Assembly: GCF_051201015.1 (NCBI RefSeq)
Contig: NZ_JBPEHI010000015.1
Length of the DNA stretch: 64,000 nt
Strand: one strand, 5' to 3'
DNA from: Petrimonas sulfuriphila
GTDB taxonomy: Bacteria; Bacteroidota; Bacteroidia; Bacteroidales; Dysgonomonadaceae
Of this stretch, positions 28,260 through 36,105 are shown in pieces (position 1 is the first letter of the stretch; the number at the start of each line of letters is the position of its first letter). A model generated the notes under the pieces. That model was not told where the DNA came from. It was given only the letters and a program-made list of their open reading frames with translations, and ran no database searches. A program made the translations under genes and the position numbers.

Positions 28260-29015
28260 CTAATGGATATTTATGTGGCTGTATTGATTCCGGAATCCGT
28301 CGAGAAAAGGATTATTACAATCCAGTTCGGTGATCAAGAAATCGATGTCGGACAAATCTGATACCTGATGGCGTTGCGATAAATTCAGTTTTTCAGCAAT
28401 TGTAAGCAGTACATTCTTTTCCGATACCTCAAACATGGCCTTGTTCACCTCAACAACCTCCATATCGATATCTGTCATTCCCCGTTCAACGGAGATCGCA
28501 TTTACTCCCATAAAACAAAGATCAAATCTTATTCGATGCAACTCATTAATGGTGTGAGCACCTACATGAATGTTATGATCTTTTTTTAATTCCCCCCCAA
28601 TAGTAAATACTTTTATGTTTTTGTACTCCGAAAGAGAGATTGCTATCTGCGGACTTATGGTAAAAATGGTGAGGTTGAGATTTTCAGGAATAACCTTCGT
28701 CAGTTCAAAAATAGTGGTCCCTCCCTCAAAAAGCAAGGTCATGTTGTTTTCAATCAGTTTTACAGCTTTTGCAGCAATAATCCTCTTTTCTTCTATCGAA
28801 TAAACATTGACGTCAGCAATAAAAGGCCTGACCAGGGATTTACTGATGGCACCGCCGTGAACCCTGACAATGTGTCCGCCATCAGCCAGTTCTTTCAAGT
28901 CTCTTCTGATGGTGTCTTCTGATACGTTTAACAATTTGCTCAGATCAACAGAAAGCACTTTATTGTGCAAATTGATCTGTTTCATGATAATCTTAAATCG
29001 TTCTTCCTTTAGCAT
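28260..29015 (-). CDS. DeoR/GlpR-family transcriptional regulator
   Basis: The chosen ATG at 29015 gives 251 residues starting MLKEERFKIIMKQI, the usual family start. An in-frame ATG at 29063 adds a Cys/Arg-rich 16-residue tail that is not conserved in the family. The N-terminal winged helix (VLSVDLSKLLNVSEDTIRRD, then LKELADGGHIVRVHGGA) is classic DeoR. The C-terminal sugar-phosphate sensor domain has LLFEGGTTIFEL and CFMGVNAIS. It is the first gene before aminotransferase copy 2 and the murQ run, so control by a phosphosugar such as MurNAc-6-P or GlcNAc-6-P is likely. A candidate self-operator overlaps its start site. Confidence 0.9.
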   Translation of the reverse strand: MLKEERFKIIMKQINLHNKVLSVDLSKLLNVSEDTIRRDLKELADGGHIVRVHGGAISKSLVRPFIADVNVYSIEEKRIIAAKAVKLIENNMTLLFEGGTTIFELTKVIPENLNLTIFTISPQIAISLSEYKNIKVFTIGGELKKDHNIHVGAHTINELHRIRFDLCFMGVNAISVERGMTDIDMEVVEVNKAMFEVSEKNVLLTIAEKLNLSQRHQVSDLSDIDFLITELDCNNPFLDGFRNQYSHINIH

Positions 29016-29092
29016 ATCCTGTCGTCTTTGATTTCGATTAGGTTTGGTGCAGCTACAACGCATACATTTAAGTATAACTAAAAAACAGTTAT

Positions 29093-29125
29093 TGCGTTTT
29101 TATGCGCTTTTACAATGCAAATATA
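29093..29125 (-). promoter_or_regulatory. deoR-type gene promoter with a tandem-repeat operator candidate
   Basis: TATATTTG on the minus strand (29125-29118) fits the -7 consensus, placing the start near 29111. Overlapping and following that start, the plus strand has TGCGTTTTTA (29093-29102) directly followed by TGCGCTTTTA (29103-29112), a 10-bp tandem repeat with one mismatch. This is a sensible place for autorepression. No -33 TTTG was found. The rest of the 300-bp gap 29016-29315 shows no gene. Confidence 0.4.
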
Positions 29126-29315
29126 GGCATAAATAAGTACTTAGAAGTAGGATCTTAATAGAAAAAAGTAATTTAGTAATATTTAACTATTTTCCGGAGA
29201 CAGGATTTTTATACTCAGGCAGTACAAAAGAATGAAAACGATCCTAAAACGCTAATCGTGATTGATTGTGATGGAGCCGATGATTATATGATTGATTCCT
29301 TTTGTGAATTCTGGG

Positions 29316-30698
29316 TTACTTCTGGGTTAGTAAACTTTCGATTGCTTGCATCAGAGTATCACTTGCTTCGGGGGAGATACCCGATACCTCTACTTCATAA
29401 CCTCCCTGTTTATAAGCTTCCCGGGGGGCTATATAGCCCGGGCCGTAATCTCCGTAGGCAGCAACTGCTACAAACAAATCGGGACGGATTTTTTTTGCAA
29501 ACAGCTGAAATTCTACAAAACACTCTCCGGGTAGTCCGATTATTCTGGCTTTTCCGATTTTTAAACACGTGATGTCAGTTTCTCCGCCATCCCTGTATCG
29601 TTGAATATATGCAACCCGGGAGACAATTCCTGGCAGAGCCTCTTTCTCCTTGGTTTTTTCCCATTTGTTAACCTCTTCAAGACTCTTGTCAGAAGGACGC
29701 AAACGTACCGGTTGAACCAACCACTCTACTGAAACTGCCGCGACGGCTTCTTTCTCTGTGGCGCTCCAGGCCCTTCTCATGCCATCCGCCAGACGTTGAG
29801 CGAGAATCCATCTGTTTATCTTCGAGCCGTCGTTGTATTTTCCAGCGGCAATATTGCCACCTGCTCCGTTAAAATGCAGATGCAAAACATCAGGCACCTC
29901 CAGCTGTCTGAGAAAACGGGCTATTCCCGGAAAATCGGGGTTGGCAATACCGGTCCGATAATAACTTTGAGGATGGGTTGCATAAAAACTCAGTATAGCT
30001 ACCGGTTTTTCTCTCTCCCAAAAACTGATCAGGGACACTTTGGGATCGATCAGCCCTTCTGGCTCGTCTCTGAGATTACGATCCCCACATGCCGAAAAAC
30101 GGGTAGCTTTGACAAGGGAATCACTTCCGAAAATGCGGCGATTGGAAGCAACTTGATACACTTCAGCCTCTCCCAGACCAATATGTGTAATAGGGTGGGG
30201 GTTCTTTAGTGATTCTTTCACAGCATCAGCCAATTTAACCATCAGCTGACGGTCGTAGGTGCCTTCATATCGTTCGGGATCAAGATTTGCTTCAATTAAC
30301 AACTTCTCAGCTCCAAAATCGGAACGGGGAGCATCATGCTGATGAAGCGAGTGTAATGCGACTCTGTTGGGAGTGGTTCCTGCTGCTTCAGCCAATGCTT
30401 TTCTGAAAGCCACATGACTTTCATTGGCGATGCCAATCCAGTCAATTGCACATAAGACAATCGGTTCCCCCGATCCCAGGATCACTACTCCTCGAGCACG
30501 AAGGCCCAAATCCCAGCTGTTTTTCATTTCATCATATGCCAGAGCTGTCCCAACGGAAGGGGTAGCATCCAGATCGAAGACAGATATTGCAATTGAATTA
30601 TTGGCTGGAGGAATCTGATTTTTAGCCATCATCATATACGGTGCCCAGGTAATGGACAGCACCATCAGCAAACATTTCAATCGTTTATGAACTGTCAT
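29316..30698 (-). CDS. Neutral-ceramidase-like hydrolase, secreted, without propeller
   Basis: The 460-residue protein has a probable signal peptide (CLLMVLSITWAPYMMMA). It keeps the ceramidase-type core in one piece: SVFDLDATPSVG, VVILGSGEPIVLCAIDWIGI, HSLHQHDAP (HxH zinc region), FYATHPQSYY and HFNGAGGNIAAGKYN, then PGECFVEFQ. This is the same order as the protein at 24862-26796, but with no propeller insertion, so the two are paralogues in one locus. The family nucleophile Ser is again replaced in the GAGGNIAAG motif. Ceramidases hydrolyse N-acyl bonds; the real substrate here is unknown. It lies 300 bp upstream of the DeoR-type gene on the same strand. Confidence 0.75.
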   Translation of the reverse strand: MTVHKRLKCLLMVLSITWAPYMMMAKNQIPPANNSIAISVFDLDATPSVGTALAYDEMKNSWDLGLRARGVVILGSGEPIVLCAIDWIGIANESHVAFRKALAEAAGTTPNRVALHSLHQHDAPRSDFGAEKLLIEANLDPERYEGTYDRQLMVKLADAVKESLKNPHPITHIGLGEAEVYQVASNRRIFGSDSLVKATRFSACGDRNLRDEPEGLIDPKVSLISFWEREKPVAILSFYATHPQSYYRTGIANPDFPGIARFLRQLEVPDVLHLHFNGAGGNIAAGKYNDGSKINRWILAQRLADGMRRAWSATEKEAVAAVSVEWLVQPVRLRPSDKSLEEVNKWEKTKEKEALPGIVSRVAYIQRYRDGGETDITCLKIGKARIIGLPGECFVEFQLFAKKIRPDLFVAVAAYGDYGPGYIAPREAYKQGGYEVEVSGISPEASDTLMQAIESLLTQK

Positions 30699-30834
30699 GA
30701 CATTTATTCTTAGAACATATTAATAATCATTCGTGCCAACGATATGGATGATTTCAACACGTGAATTAAAAACCGAAGCCGGCAGGTCACTCTTTAATAG
30801 CTGTTATTGTCGGGCCAGCCGGCTAAGGTACCGT

Positions 30835-32094
30835 TCAGGTGTCAAGAAAGATTTTTACCAGATCATCTATCTTTTTTCCATTATGATCAAATCTGGCAAC
30901 GGTATAGATATCATTATCATCACCGATAGCAATAGAATTTACATAGGTGGGGAAATTGCCATTCTCATAAAAAACCGGGCCCAGATCCTTATATTTTTGC
31001 TCCGGAATATTATACGTAACAACGTGCAGATATTCTAATCCTTTAGGAGCGCCCATGCTTATTTTTTCCAATCCGGCTATTCGTTTTCCATCCTTATATA
31101 TAGGAGCACCGGTAAGATAAAAAATGGTATCGTTCTTAATTTTAAATCCCAGGTATCCATAGCTAAACTGATCGAACATTCCGCTTTTACGAGAAGGTTC
31201 AGACGTGATTCTTTCGACGATCTCAATCTTCCGGCTCTTAGGATCGAAGTTGAAAAGATATCCTGAGTTCCCATGTACACCGTAAGCTTTGTTTTCTGGC
31301 CCGTACCAGAAGATTTTCCTCCAGTTATATCCCATGCTGCCGGCATCCTTTACATCGTATTTCCCAAAGTAATCAAGTCTCATGCTTACCTCCTCCATTT
31401 TCTGTGGAACCTGATCTGTGAAAGGATCATATTCGTAGATATCACCTTCAGCCGTAGAATAAAAAACATGTCCGTCATCAGGGTTTACAAGGATGGAACG
31501 GCACAACACCCTGTAATCTTCCCCTCTTTTTCCGAACTCGCCCAGTCCATTGATAAGACCCAGATTTTTTAGTGTATTCTTTTTTATATCGTAATCGATA
31601 AAATATCCCTTGGGCCAGGTTATGCCATACAAACGTTCTCTTTCTTTATCCATTGTCATGGTAAGAATTCCTTCCCCATCGGGTGCCAATGCTAGATCCT
31701 GAATCTCTCCGGTGGTCATATCGTAATAGAGAAAATGTCCACCCGGATAAAGTTTATATCCATCAGGTGCATTTACAGGAAGTTGCTGTGCACCATCGAT
31801 CATTTCGTAATATCCAACATGTGTGGCAAAAAAGAGTTTGTTGTCGTGTTCAAAGAATTCGGTATGACTCTTTCCCTGAGAAATATAATTCAGTTTCTTC
31901 TCCCCCAGGGCTTCTGAGAGATCCGCCAGAAACTGAGTCTTGTCTGAAGCCGGATCGTAGCAATACATCTGAGCTCCAACGTCGTGCCGGGTTGAACAGA
32001 GGACGTAGTAAATTTTTCCGTCACTGGCTTCGGAAATGGCATTGTAGGTTTCATGAGCATCCTGAAATCCTGAAAAATAGGTTTTAGCAATCAT
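30835..32094 (-). CDS. Beta-propeller protein without a signal peptide
   Basis: The 419-residue protein has no export signal (MIAKTYFSGFQDAHETYNAI). It consists of repeated beta-blades with patterns such as GKIYYVLCSTRHDVG, GHFLYYDMTTGEI, GHVFYSTAEGDIYEYDP and NDIYTVARFDHNG. This suggests a six- or seven-bladed propeller of the SMP-30/virginiamycin-lyase/oligogalacturonate-lyase general shape. No catalytic residues can be assigned. It is the first gene of the minus-strand locus, 136 bp before the ceramidase-like gene. I do not recognise a specific family. Confidence 0.7.
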   Translation of the reverse strand: MIAKTYFSGFQDAHETYNAISEASDGKIYYVLCSTRHDVGAQMYCYDPASDKTQFLADLSEALGEKKLNYISQGKSHTEFFEHDNKLFFATHVGYYEMIDGAQQLPVNAPDGYKLYPGGHFLYYDMTTGEIQDLALAPDGEGILTMTMDKERERLYGITWPKGYFIDYDIKKNTLKNLGLINGLGEFGKRGEDYRVLCRSILVNPDDGHVFYSTAEGDIYEYDPFTDQVPQKMEEVSMRLDYFGKYDVKDAGSMGYNWRKIFWYGPENKAYGVHGNSGYLFNFDPKSRKIEIVERITSEPSRKSGMFDQFSYGYLGFKIKNDTIFYLTGAPIYKDGKRIAGLEKISMGAPKGLEYLHVVTYNIPEQKYKDLGPVFYENGNFPTYVNSIAIGDDNDIYTVARFDHNGKKIDDLVKIFLDT

Positions 32095-32372
32095 TTTTCT
32101 AATATTAATAGGTTTTATTATTGTACGTTTTATTATCCGTAAACAATCATAGAAATCTACTGGGATTTCCGTTTTTTCATTTTTTTCAAAGTTCGCCAGG
32201 ATAAACCATATAATATCAGAAAATTGCGCAAAGCTTCTTTCAAAAAGCGCAAGAAAGAGAAGACATGTTCCATTAGTTGCTTAAAACCTTGGATAATTGT
32301 TCTCATTGCGTCAGATCTTATAAAGATAGAACAAAGTATATTTCAGGCGTCCGAATGCAGACAGCCGGAATT

Positions 32373-32424
32373 AAAAAAAATCCGCCAGGATTTTTGTGTG
32401 TTAACCTTACAAAAATCTGGCGGA
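32373..32424 (-). terminator. Strong Rho-independent terminator after the Gfo/Idh/MocA gene
   Basis: The arms 32381-32397 and 32409-32424 pair over 16 bp (TCCGCCAG...TTTTTGT against ACAAAAATCTGGCGGA) with one bulged base and an 11-nt loop. On the minus strand the stem is followed by eight T (32380-32373). It ends transcription of the oxidoreductase at 32465-33808. Confidence 0.85.
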
Positions 32425-32450
32425 ATGAAAGAATGAAAGAATGAGAGAAT
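32423..32450. repeat. Short tandem repeat, 8-bp unit
   Basis: GAATGAAA is repeated three times (the third copy has G at position 7) plus a partial fourth. It sits between the stop codon of the oxidoreductase gene and its terminator. A shared 11-mer AATGAGAGAAT also sits between the rhaT stop and its terminator (59473-59483). Confidence 0.7.
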
Positions 32451-32464
32451 TTATAAGAATGAAT

Positions 32465-33808
32465 TTAAAGTTTCATTTCCCAACCTTTTTGATATTTCCT
32501 GCTCCACAGTTTGCTGGCTGCACGGTTATTGATAATGTGGGCGTTGGTGGGATTTGTCTCGAATGTAGTTCTTGTGCGTTGGGCTATATTCCCTAAATGT
32601 GCCAGGGTTGTGCTGATACATCCTACGTTAATATCGGCATTAAGCGTAGACCCTTTTCTGATACCGTCCAAAAAGTTGGAAAAATGGAACGAGTCCAATT
32701 GTTGGGTGGGGTTTGTAGTATCCCCGGCCTTGAAACTCATTTCACTGGTTACCTCTTTTACAAGCTTATTCTTCAGGTCGTACACCTTGTAAGCATTTCC
32801 TCCTCCGATCACCAGGGTGCCGGATTCGCCGTAGAATGCGCAGCCTACCGAAGAGTCTTCAATATTCCGACCGTTGCAACTCCGACCTTCCCATGTGATT
32901 AGCTTGTTGCCTCCAAATTCGAGGTTGACGATTTGTGTATCTGGAAATTCCCAGTCATCACTATAAAGGTATCTGCCTCCTGAGGAATCAACATGGGTAG
33001 GATAGGTCAAGTCCATTCCCCAACGGAGAATATCAAGAAAATGCACACCATTATTTCCAGCTTCGCCGGTACCCCAATTGTAGAACCAATGCCAGTTATA
33101 GTGGAGATAGTTGTCTTTGTAGCTGGTTACCCTTGGTGCCGGACCTTGCCACAGTTCCCAGTCAAGCCATTCCGGTACAGCCGTAACGTTTCCTGTTCCA
33201 ATTGATGGCCTGTTATTTGCGTACCAGGCTTTACCGAAGTAGACTTTGCCAATGATTCCCTCTTTTATTTCCTGTACCGCTTTGATTACATTAGGCCACG
33301 ATCTGCGTTGCATACCTGTTGCAGTAACTATGTTATATTTTTTCACTGCCTGCATGAGGATTTCATCCTCTGCCGGATTGTGACTGGTGGGTTTTTCCAG
33401 ATAGACATTTTTGCCGGCTTTCATAGCCATCAGAGCAGCTGGTGCATGCCAATGTTCGGGTGTAGCAATGATCACAGCATCTAAATCCTTTATTTCAAGT
33501 AACTTTCTTAGGTCTTTTTCTCCCTGAGGGGTATTGCCTGCAATTTTTTTTACGTTGGTGATACATTTTTCCATGGCACGTCTGTCTACGTCGCAAACGT
33601 AAGCTATTTCGCATCCTTTTTCCCGTGCAAAACCTCCCGACAAGGCGTTACCACGTGAGTTTACACCAATAGCGCCCATTTTTATTTTCTCGTTGGCCCC
33701 GACTATGTTTTTGTAGCTTCTGGCGCTAAATCCAGGTAAAACACCCCCTATAGAAACCAGTGTTGTGCCAATGGCTGCTTTTTTGATAAATTCTCTTCTT
33801 GTAGTCAT
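32465..33808 (-). CDS. Tat-exported Gfo/Idh/MocA-family oxidoreductase
   Basis: ATG at 33808 gives 447 residues with a twin-arginine signal (TTRREFIKK). A longer frame from 33853 adds 15 residues ahead of the signal and was rejected. The Rossmann part has KMGAIGVNSRG, VIIATPEHWH and VYLEKPTSHN, the EKP motif of the family. The C-terminal part has GNNGVHFLDILRWG. Exported members of this family use tightly bound NAD(P) and act on sugars, in some cases oxidising C3. It is a single-gene unit ending in a strong terminator, upstream of the catabolic locus on the same strand. Confidence 0.88.
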   Translation of the reverse strand: MTTRREFIKKAAIGTTLVSIGGVLPGFSARSYKNIVGANEKIKMGAIGVNSRGNALSGGFAREKGCEIAYVCDVDRRAMEKCITNVKKIAGNTPQGEKDLRKLLEIKDLDAVIIATPEHWHAPAALMAMKAGKNVYLEKPTSHNPAEDEILMQAVKKYNIVTATGMQRRSWPNVIKAVQEIKEGIIGKVYFGKAWYANNRPSIGTGNVTAVPEWLDWELWQGPAPRVTSYKDNYLHYNWHWFYNWGTGEAGNNGVHFLDILRWGMDLTYPTHVDSSGGRYLYSDDWEFPDTQIVNLEFGGNKLITWEGRSCNGRNIEDSSVGCAFYGESGTLVIGGGNAYKVYDLKNKLVKEVTSEMSFKAGDTTNPTQQLDSFHFSNFLDGIRKGSTLNADINVGCISTTLAHLGNIAQRTRTTFETNPTNAHIINNRAASKLWSRKYQKGWEMKL

Positions 33809-33842
33809 GATGATATTTTTAGAAAAACACGTTTGAATTTGA

Positions 33843-33858
33843 CAAAAATACAAAATTA
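33843..33858 (-). promoter_or_regulatory. Two adjacent -7-like elements for the oxidoreductase gene
   Basis: Two back-to-back minus-strand matches to TAnnTTTG occur: TAATTTTG (33858-33851) and TATTTTTG (33850-33843). A leader of 30-40 nt would result. No -33 TTTG is seen at the right distance. Confidence 0.35.
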
Positions 33859-33908
33859 ATTGGCAACGGTTTTTCTATTTACGTTTGATTATCATCAAAA
33901 AACGCAGA

Positions 33909-34439
33909 TTACTTCATTTTCACGAAGGTTCTTACAACGCCTTCATCAGGCGCAAGCATCGTGACGCTGTAGCCTTTCTTTTGTAGCAAATCGATCAGTG
34001 GGGTGGGAGGAAACGAAGAGATAAATTCCAGACAATCTCCTTGATTCAACTTATTGGCGAGATCAAGTATTTGATCCTTAGGGTGATTTCCGGATTCGAT
34101 GATGGGGCGGACATCCAACGTGTGCGTAATGGTTGCCGGGAGCATTTTTTCTGAGAAAGGGATATGAATATCTTCACTGTTTGGACAGAAACTGTTCTCA
34201 AGCGGCAATAGTCCTGCTTCCTTTCTGAGCGTATTAACCATCTCCACTATACTCACACCTCCCACTTTTGCCGCTTGCTGCAACGAGGTTACTTTTGCTA
34301 CCGTTTTTCGCAATACCGGATTTTTTAATGCGGCAAAAGCAGGAGAGAAATGCTTCAAAAGCTCTTCCAGTTGCGGAAATTCTTTTAATAAATCGGCAAC
34401 TTTGGTGTCGGGAGTGATGTCGGGTTTATTTGTGTTCAT
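33909..34439 (-). CDS. DUF1858-DUF2249 two-domain protein
   Basis: The 176-residue cytoplasmic protein has an N-terminal DUF1858 domain (about 7-75: TKVADLLKEFPQLEELL, then KVGGVSIVEMVNTLRKEAG), as in the N-terminus of ScdA/RIC-type iron-sulfur repair proteins. A DUF2249 domain follows (about 105-176: LDVRPIIESGNHPKDQILD, GDCLEFISSFPPTPL). Both domains are found with hemerythrin and NO-stress genes. It overlaps the DUF438 gene by 14 bp and is the last gene of the operon controlled by the palindrome at 36047-36062. A role in sensing or repair under nitrosative stress is inferred. Confidence 0.85.
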   Translation of the reverse strand: MNTNKPDITPDTKVADLLKEFPQLEELLKHFSPAFAALKNPVLRKTVAKVTSLQQAAKVGGVSIVEMVNTLRKEAGLLPLENSFCPNSEDIHIPFSEKMLPATITHTLDVRPIIESGNHPKDQILDLANKLNQGDCLEFISSFPPTPLIDLLQKKGYSVTMLAPDEGVVRTFVKMK

Positions 34440-35661
34440 ACGAAAGCAGTCGCTGGTCGCCTTCCAGTTTTCTCATTTGTGTGATATCTTGCGTTACTTC
34501 CACAACACCCAGATACTCCCCTTCTTTTCCGCGTACAGCCGAGTATTCGATATAGATGAACCGCCCCATGAAGTTCGACATCCAAAAAACGGCTTTGTTT
34601 TCTTTCCCGCTTTTGAAATCGGAAAGTATTTGCTCTACCACGTGCACACTTCCCGGCGGATGGCACATCCGTACATCACGTCCGATAATAGAACGGTTTC
34701 GCTCGAAAACCCTGTTGGGACTGTGTGAAAAGAAACGTACCTTATCGATTTTGTCCACAAATGTAATGTCGATGGGAAGATGTAAGAAAAGGGCTTCTAG
34801 CTCAGCGAGATTAAATGCTCCGGAGGAAAGGCGTATAGCATCGGCGGTCACGTATTCCTGTTTTTCAACCTTTGTGCCGGACGGTTGCCATTCGTCTTCC
34901 GGGTCAAAAAGGCAGTAACCGAAATTAGGCGTTTCCTGATAGACCTTGTACCATTCTTCTTCGGTTAATGTGTCCATTGCCATTGGGAACAAAATTTCCT
35001 CTTCTTTCATAATCATTCCGTCCAACATCTCAACGGCCGGAACAAGTACGAGCTGAACAAGGGATTTCATTTCTTCCACCGTTGAAACGGGTGATTCCAG
35101 CGCTTCAAAAGAACTTTTCAACAAATCCCTGATTTCGTCGTGTTTACCCCACATCACCTTTGGAGGGCCTGTGATAAGGTGTTTCTCCAAAAAGGGGAAA
35201 AGCAGATATTCCTTCCGTTTGTAGTGTTTATCCACATCGGATAAGTTATTGAATATTGTACGAAGCTGCAGTATAAATCCCGGCAGTTGTTTTTCGCTAA
35301 GGTCAGTTACGTTATCAAACAGGCCGGCGATTTTAATTACTTCTCTTTTTAATGACTGATTTTCTTTTTTGAATGTGTCCACCGGATGCCCTGCGGGAAC
35401 GGGTTTGGCACCACCCAAATCGATGCTACCGTCGAGTACAGCCGTATGCAAATCGCAAAAATCGAGAATTTCTTCCTCGGTAAGTGCGTTGCTGTTGATG
35501 AGTTCCTGTTCAACTTCCACCACTTCGTTGTATGGGATGTTGCGGAGCACTTCGATAAGTCTTTGTCGCAGCACTTCGGGGTTTTCTCCTTCGTGTAAAC
35601 GGAGGAGAAGGTGTCGCAACAGTTCTTTGCGCTGCGACGAATTGTTGATTACTTCACTCAT
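34426..35661 (-). CDS. DUF438-hemerythrin-PAS protein
   Basis: The 411-residue protein has three parts. DUF438 covers about residues 15-85 (LRNIPYNEVVEVEQELI). A hemerythrin-like bundle runs from about 100 to 240, with iron-ligand candidates His146, His161 (FPFLEKH), His174 (WGKHDEI) and the EEEILFPMA segment. A PAS domain covers about 290-405 (DKVRFFSHSPNRVFERN, FIYIEYSAVRGKEGEYLGVV, EVTQDIT). DUF438 proteins of this design occur beside hcp in anaerobes. The protein may bind O2 or NO at a di-iron site and pass a signal through PAS. It starts 4 bp after the cupin stop. Confidence 0.88.
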   Translation of the reverse strand: MSEVINNSSQRKELLRHLLLRLHEGENPEVLRQRLIEVLRNIPYNEVVEVEQELINSNALTEEEILDFCDLHTAVLDGSIDLGGAKPVPAGHPVDTFKKENQSLKREVIKIAGLFDNVTDLSEKQLPGFILQLRTIFNNLSDVDKHYKRKEYLLFPFLEKHLITGPPKVMWGKHDEIRDLLKSSFEALESPVSTVEEMKSLVQLVLVPAVEMLDGMIMKEEEILFPMAMDTLTEEEWYKVYQETPNFGYCLFDPEDEWQPSGTKVEKQEYVTADAIRLSSGAFNLAELEALFLHLPIDITFVDKIDKVRFFSHSPNRVFERNRSIIGRDVRMCHPPGSVHVVEQILSDFKSGKENKAVFWMSNFMGRFIYIEYSAVRGKEGEYLGVVEVTQDITQMRKLEGDQRLLSYEHK

Positions 35662-35665
35662 AAAT

Positions 35666-35989
35666 TTATTGCTTAATCATTGTCAACACCATTTTAAACG
35701 GCTCAATAGCATAGAGTGCATGAGAGAACCCGGCAGGCATAATGATGCACTCACCTTTTTTCAAATGGTGAGGATTGCCGTCTATGCGGATTTCTGCCTC
35801 ACCGTCCAGCAGGTATACCATCGCATCATAGGGCGAGGTGTGTTCCGTCAGTCCCTGGTCTTTATCGAAAGAAAACAATGTGACGTTTCCCGATTGCTTT
35901 TTTATAACTTGTTTGCTGACGACGCCTCCCGAAGAGTATTCAATTGAATTTTCCATCGAGAAAATTTTTGCAGGTTCAAAAGTTGCCAT
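35666..35989 (-). CDS. Single-domain cupin protein
   Basis: The 107-residue protein is a small beta-barrel cupin. Motif 1 is FDKDQGLTEHTSPYDAMVYLLDGEAE (His and Glu metal ligands) and motif 2 is GECIIMPAGFSHALYA. A mononuclear metal site is likely, but no enzymatic role is known. It is the first gene of the cupin-DUF438-DUF1858 operon. It starts about 22 nt after the inferred transcription start controlled by the palindrome at 36047-36062, which places it in the same regulon as hcp. Confidence 0.85.
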   Translation of the reverse strand: MATFEPAKIFSMENSIEYSSGGVVSKQVIKKQSGNVTLFSFDKDQGLTEHTSPYDAMVYLLDGEAEIRIDGNPHHLKKGECIIMPAGFSHALYAIEPFKMVLTMIKQ

Positions 35990-36017
35990 AATTGTTTTTT
36001 ATTGATGATTGATACTG

Positions 36018-36068
36018 CAAAGATATTATTTAGATTGAAACTAAATTGTAACTTGAGTTACAGTTTAG
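36018..36068 (-). promoter_or_regulatory. Promoter and Crp/Fnr-type operator of the cupin-DUF438-DUF1858 operon
   Basis: The palindrome TGTAACTTGAGTTACA (36047-36062) sits in a wider dyad with 13-nt arms and one mismatch (36041-36068). Its centre is 29.5 bp upstream of the -7 element TATCTTTG (36025-36018, minus strand), putting it near -41 relative to the start. That is the class II activator position of Crp/Fnr proteins. No -33 TTTG is needed there. The hcp promoter has the same arrangement with identical spacing. Confidence 0.75.
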
Positions 36069-36105
36069 AATTTTTTTGACACCTTTGGCTTTTTGAGTAT
36101 CCGGG

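Larger units (their letters stand above)
32095..32464. other. Intergenic region between two minus-strand units
   Basis: These 370 bases contain no convincing gene. The only clear elements are the strong terminator at 32373-32424 and an adjacent short tandem repeat. The part nearest the propeller gene presumably holds its promoter, but no good TAnnTTTG match was found there. Confidence 0.6.

Noticed and set aside
32224..32436. 70-codon plus-strand frame before the Gfo/Idh/MocA gene end
   Set aside because: It reads through the strong terminator hairpin and shows no protein-like pattern.
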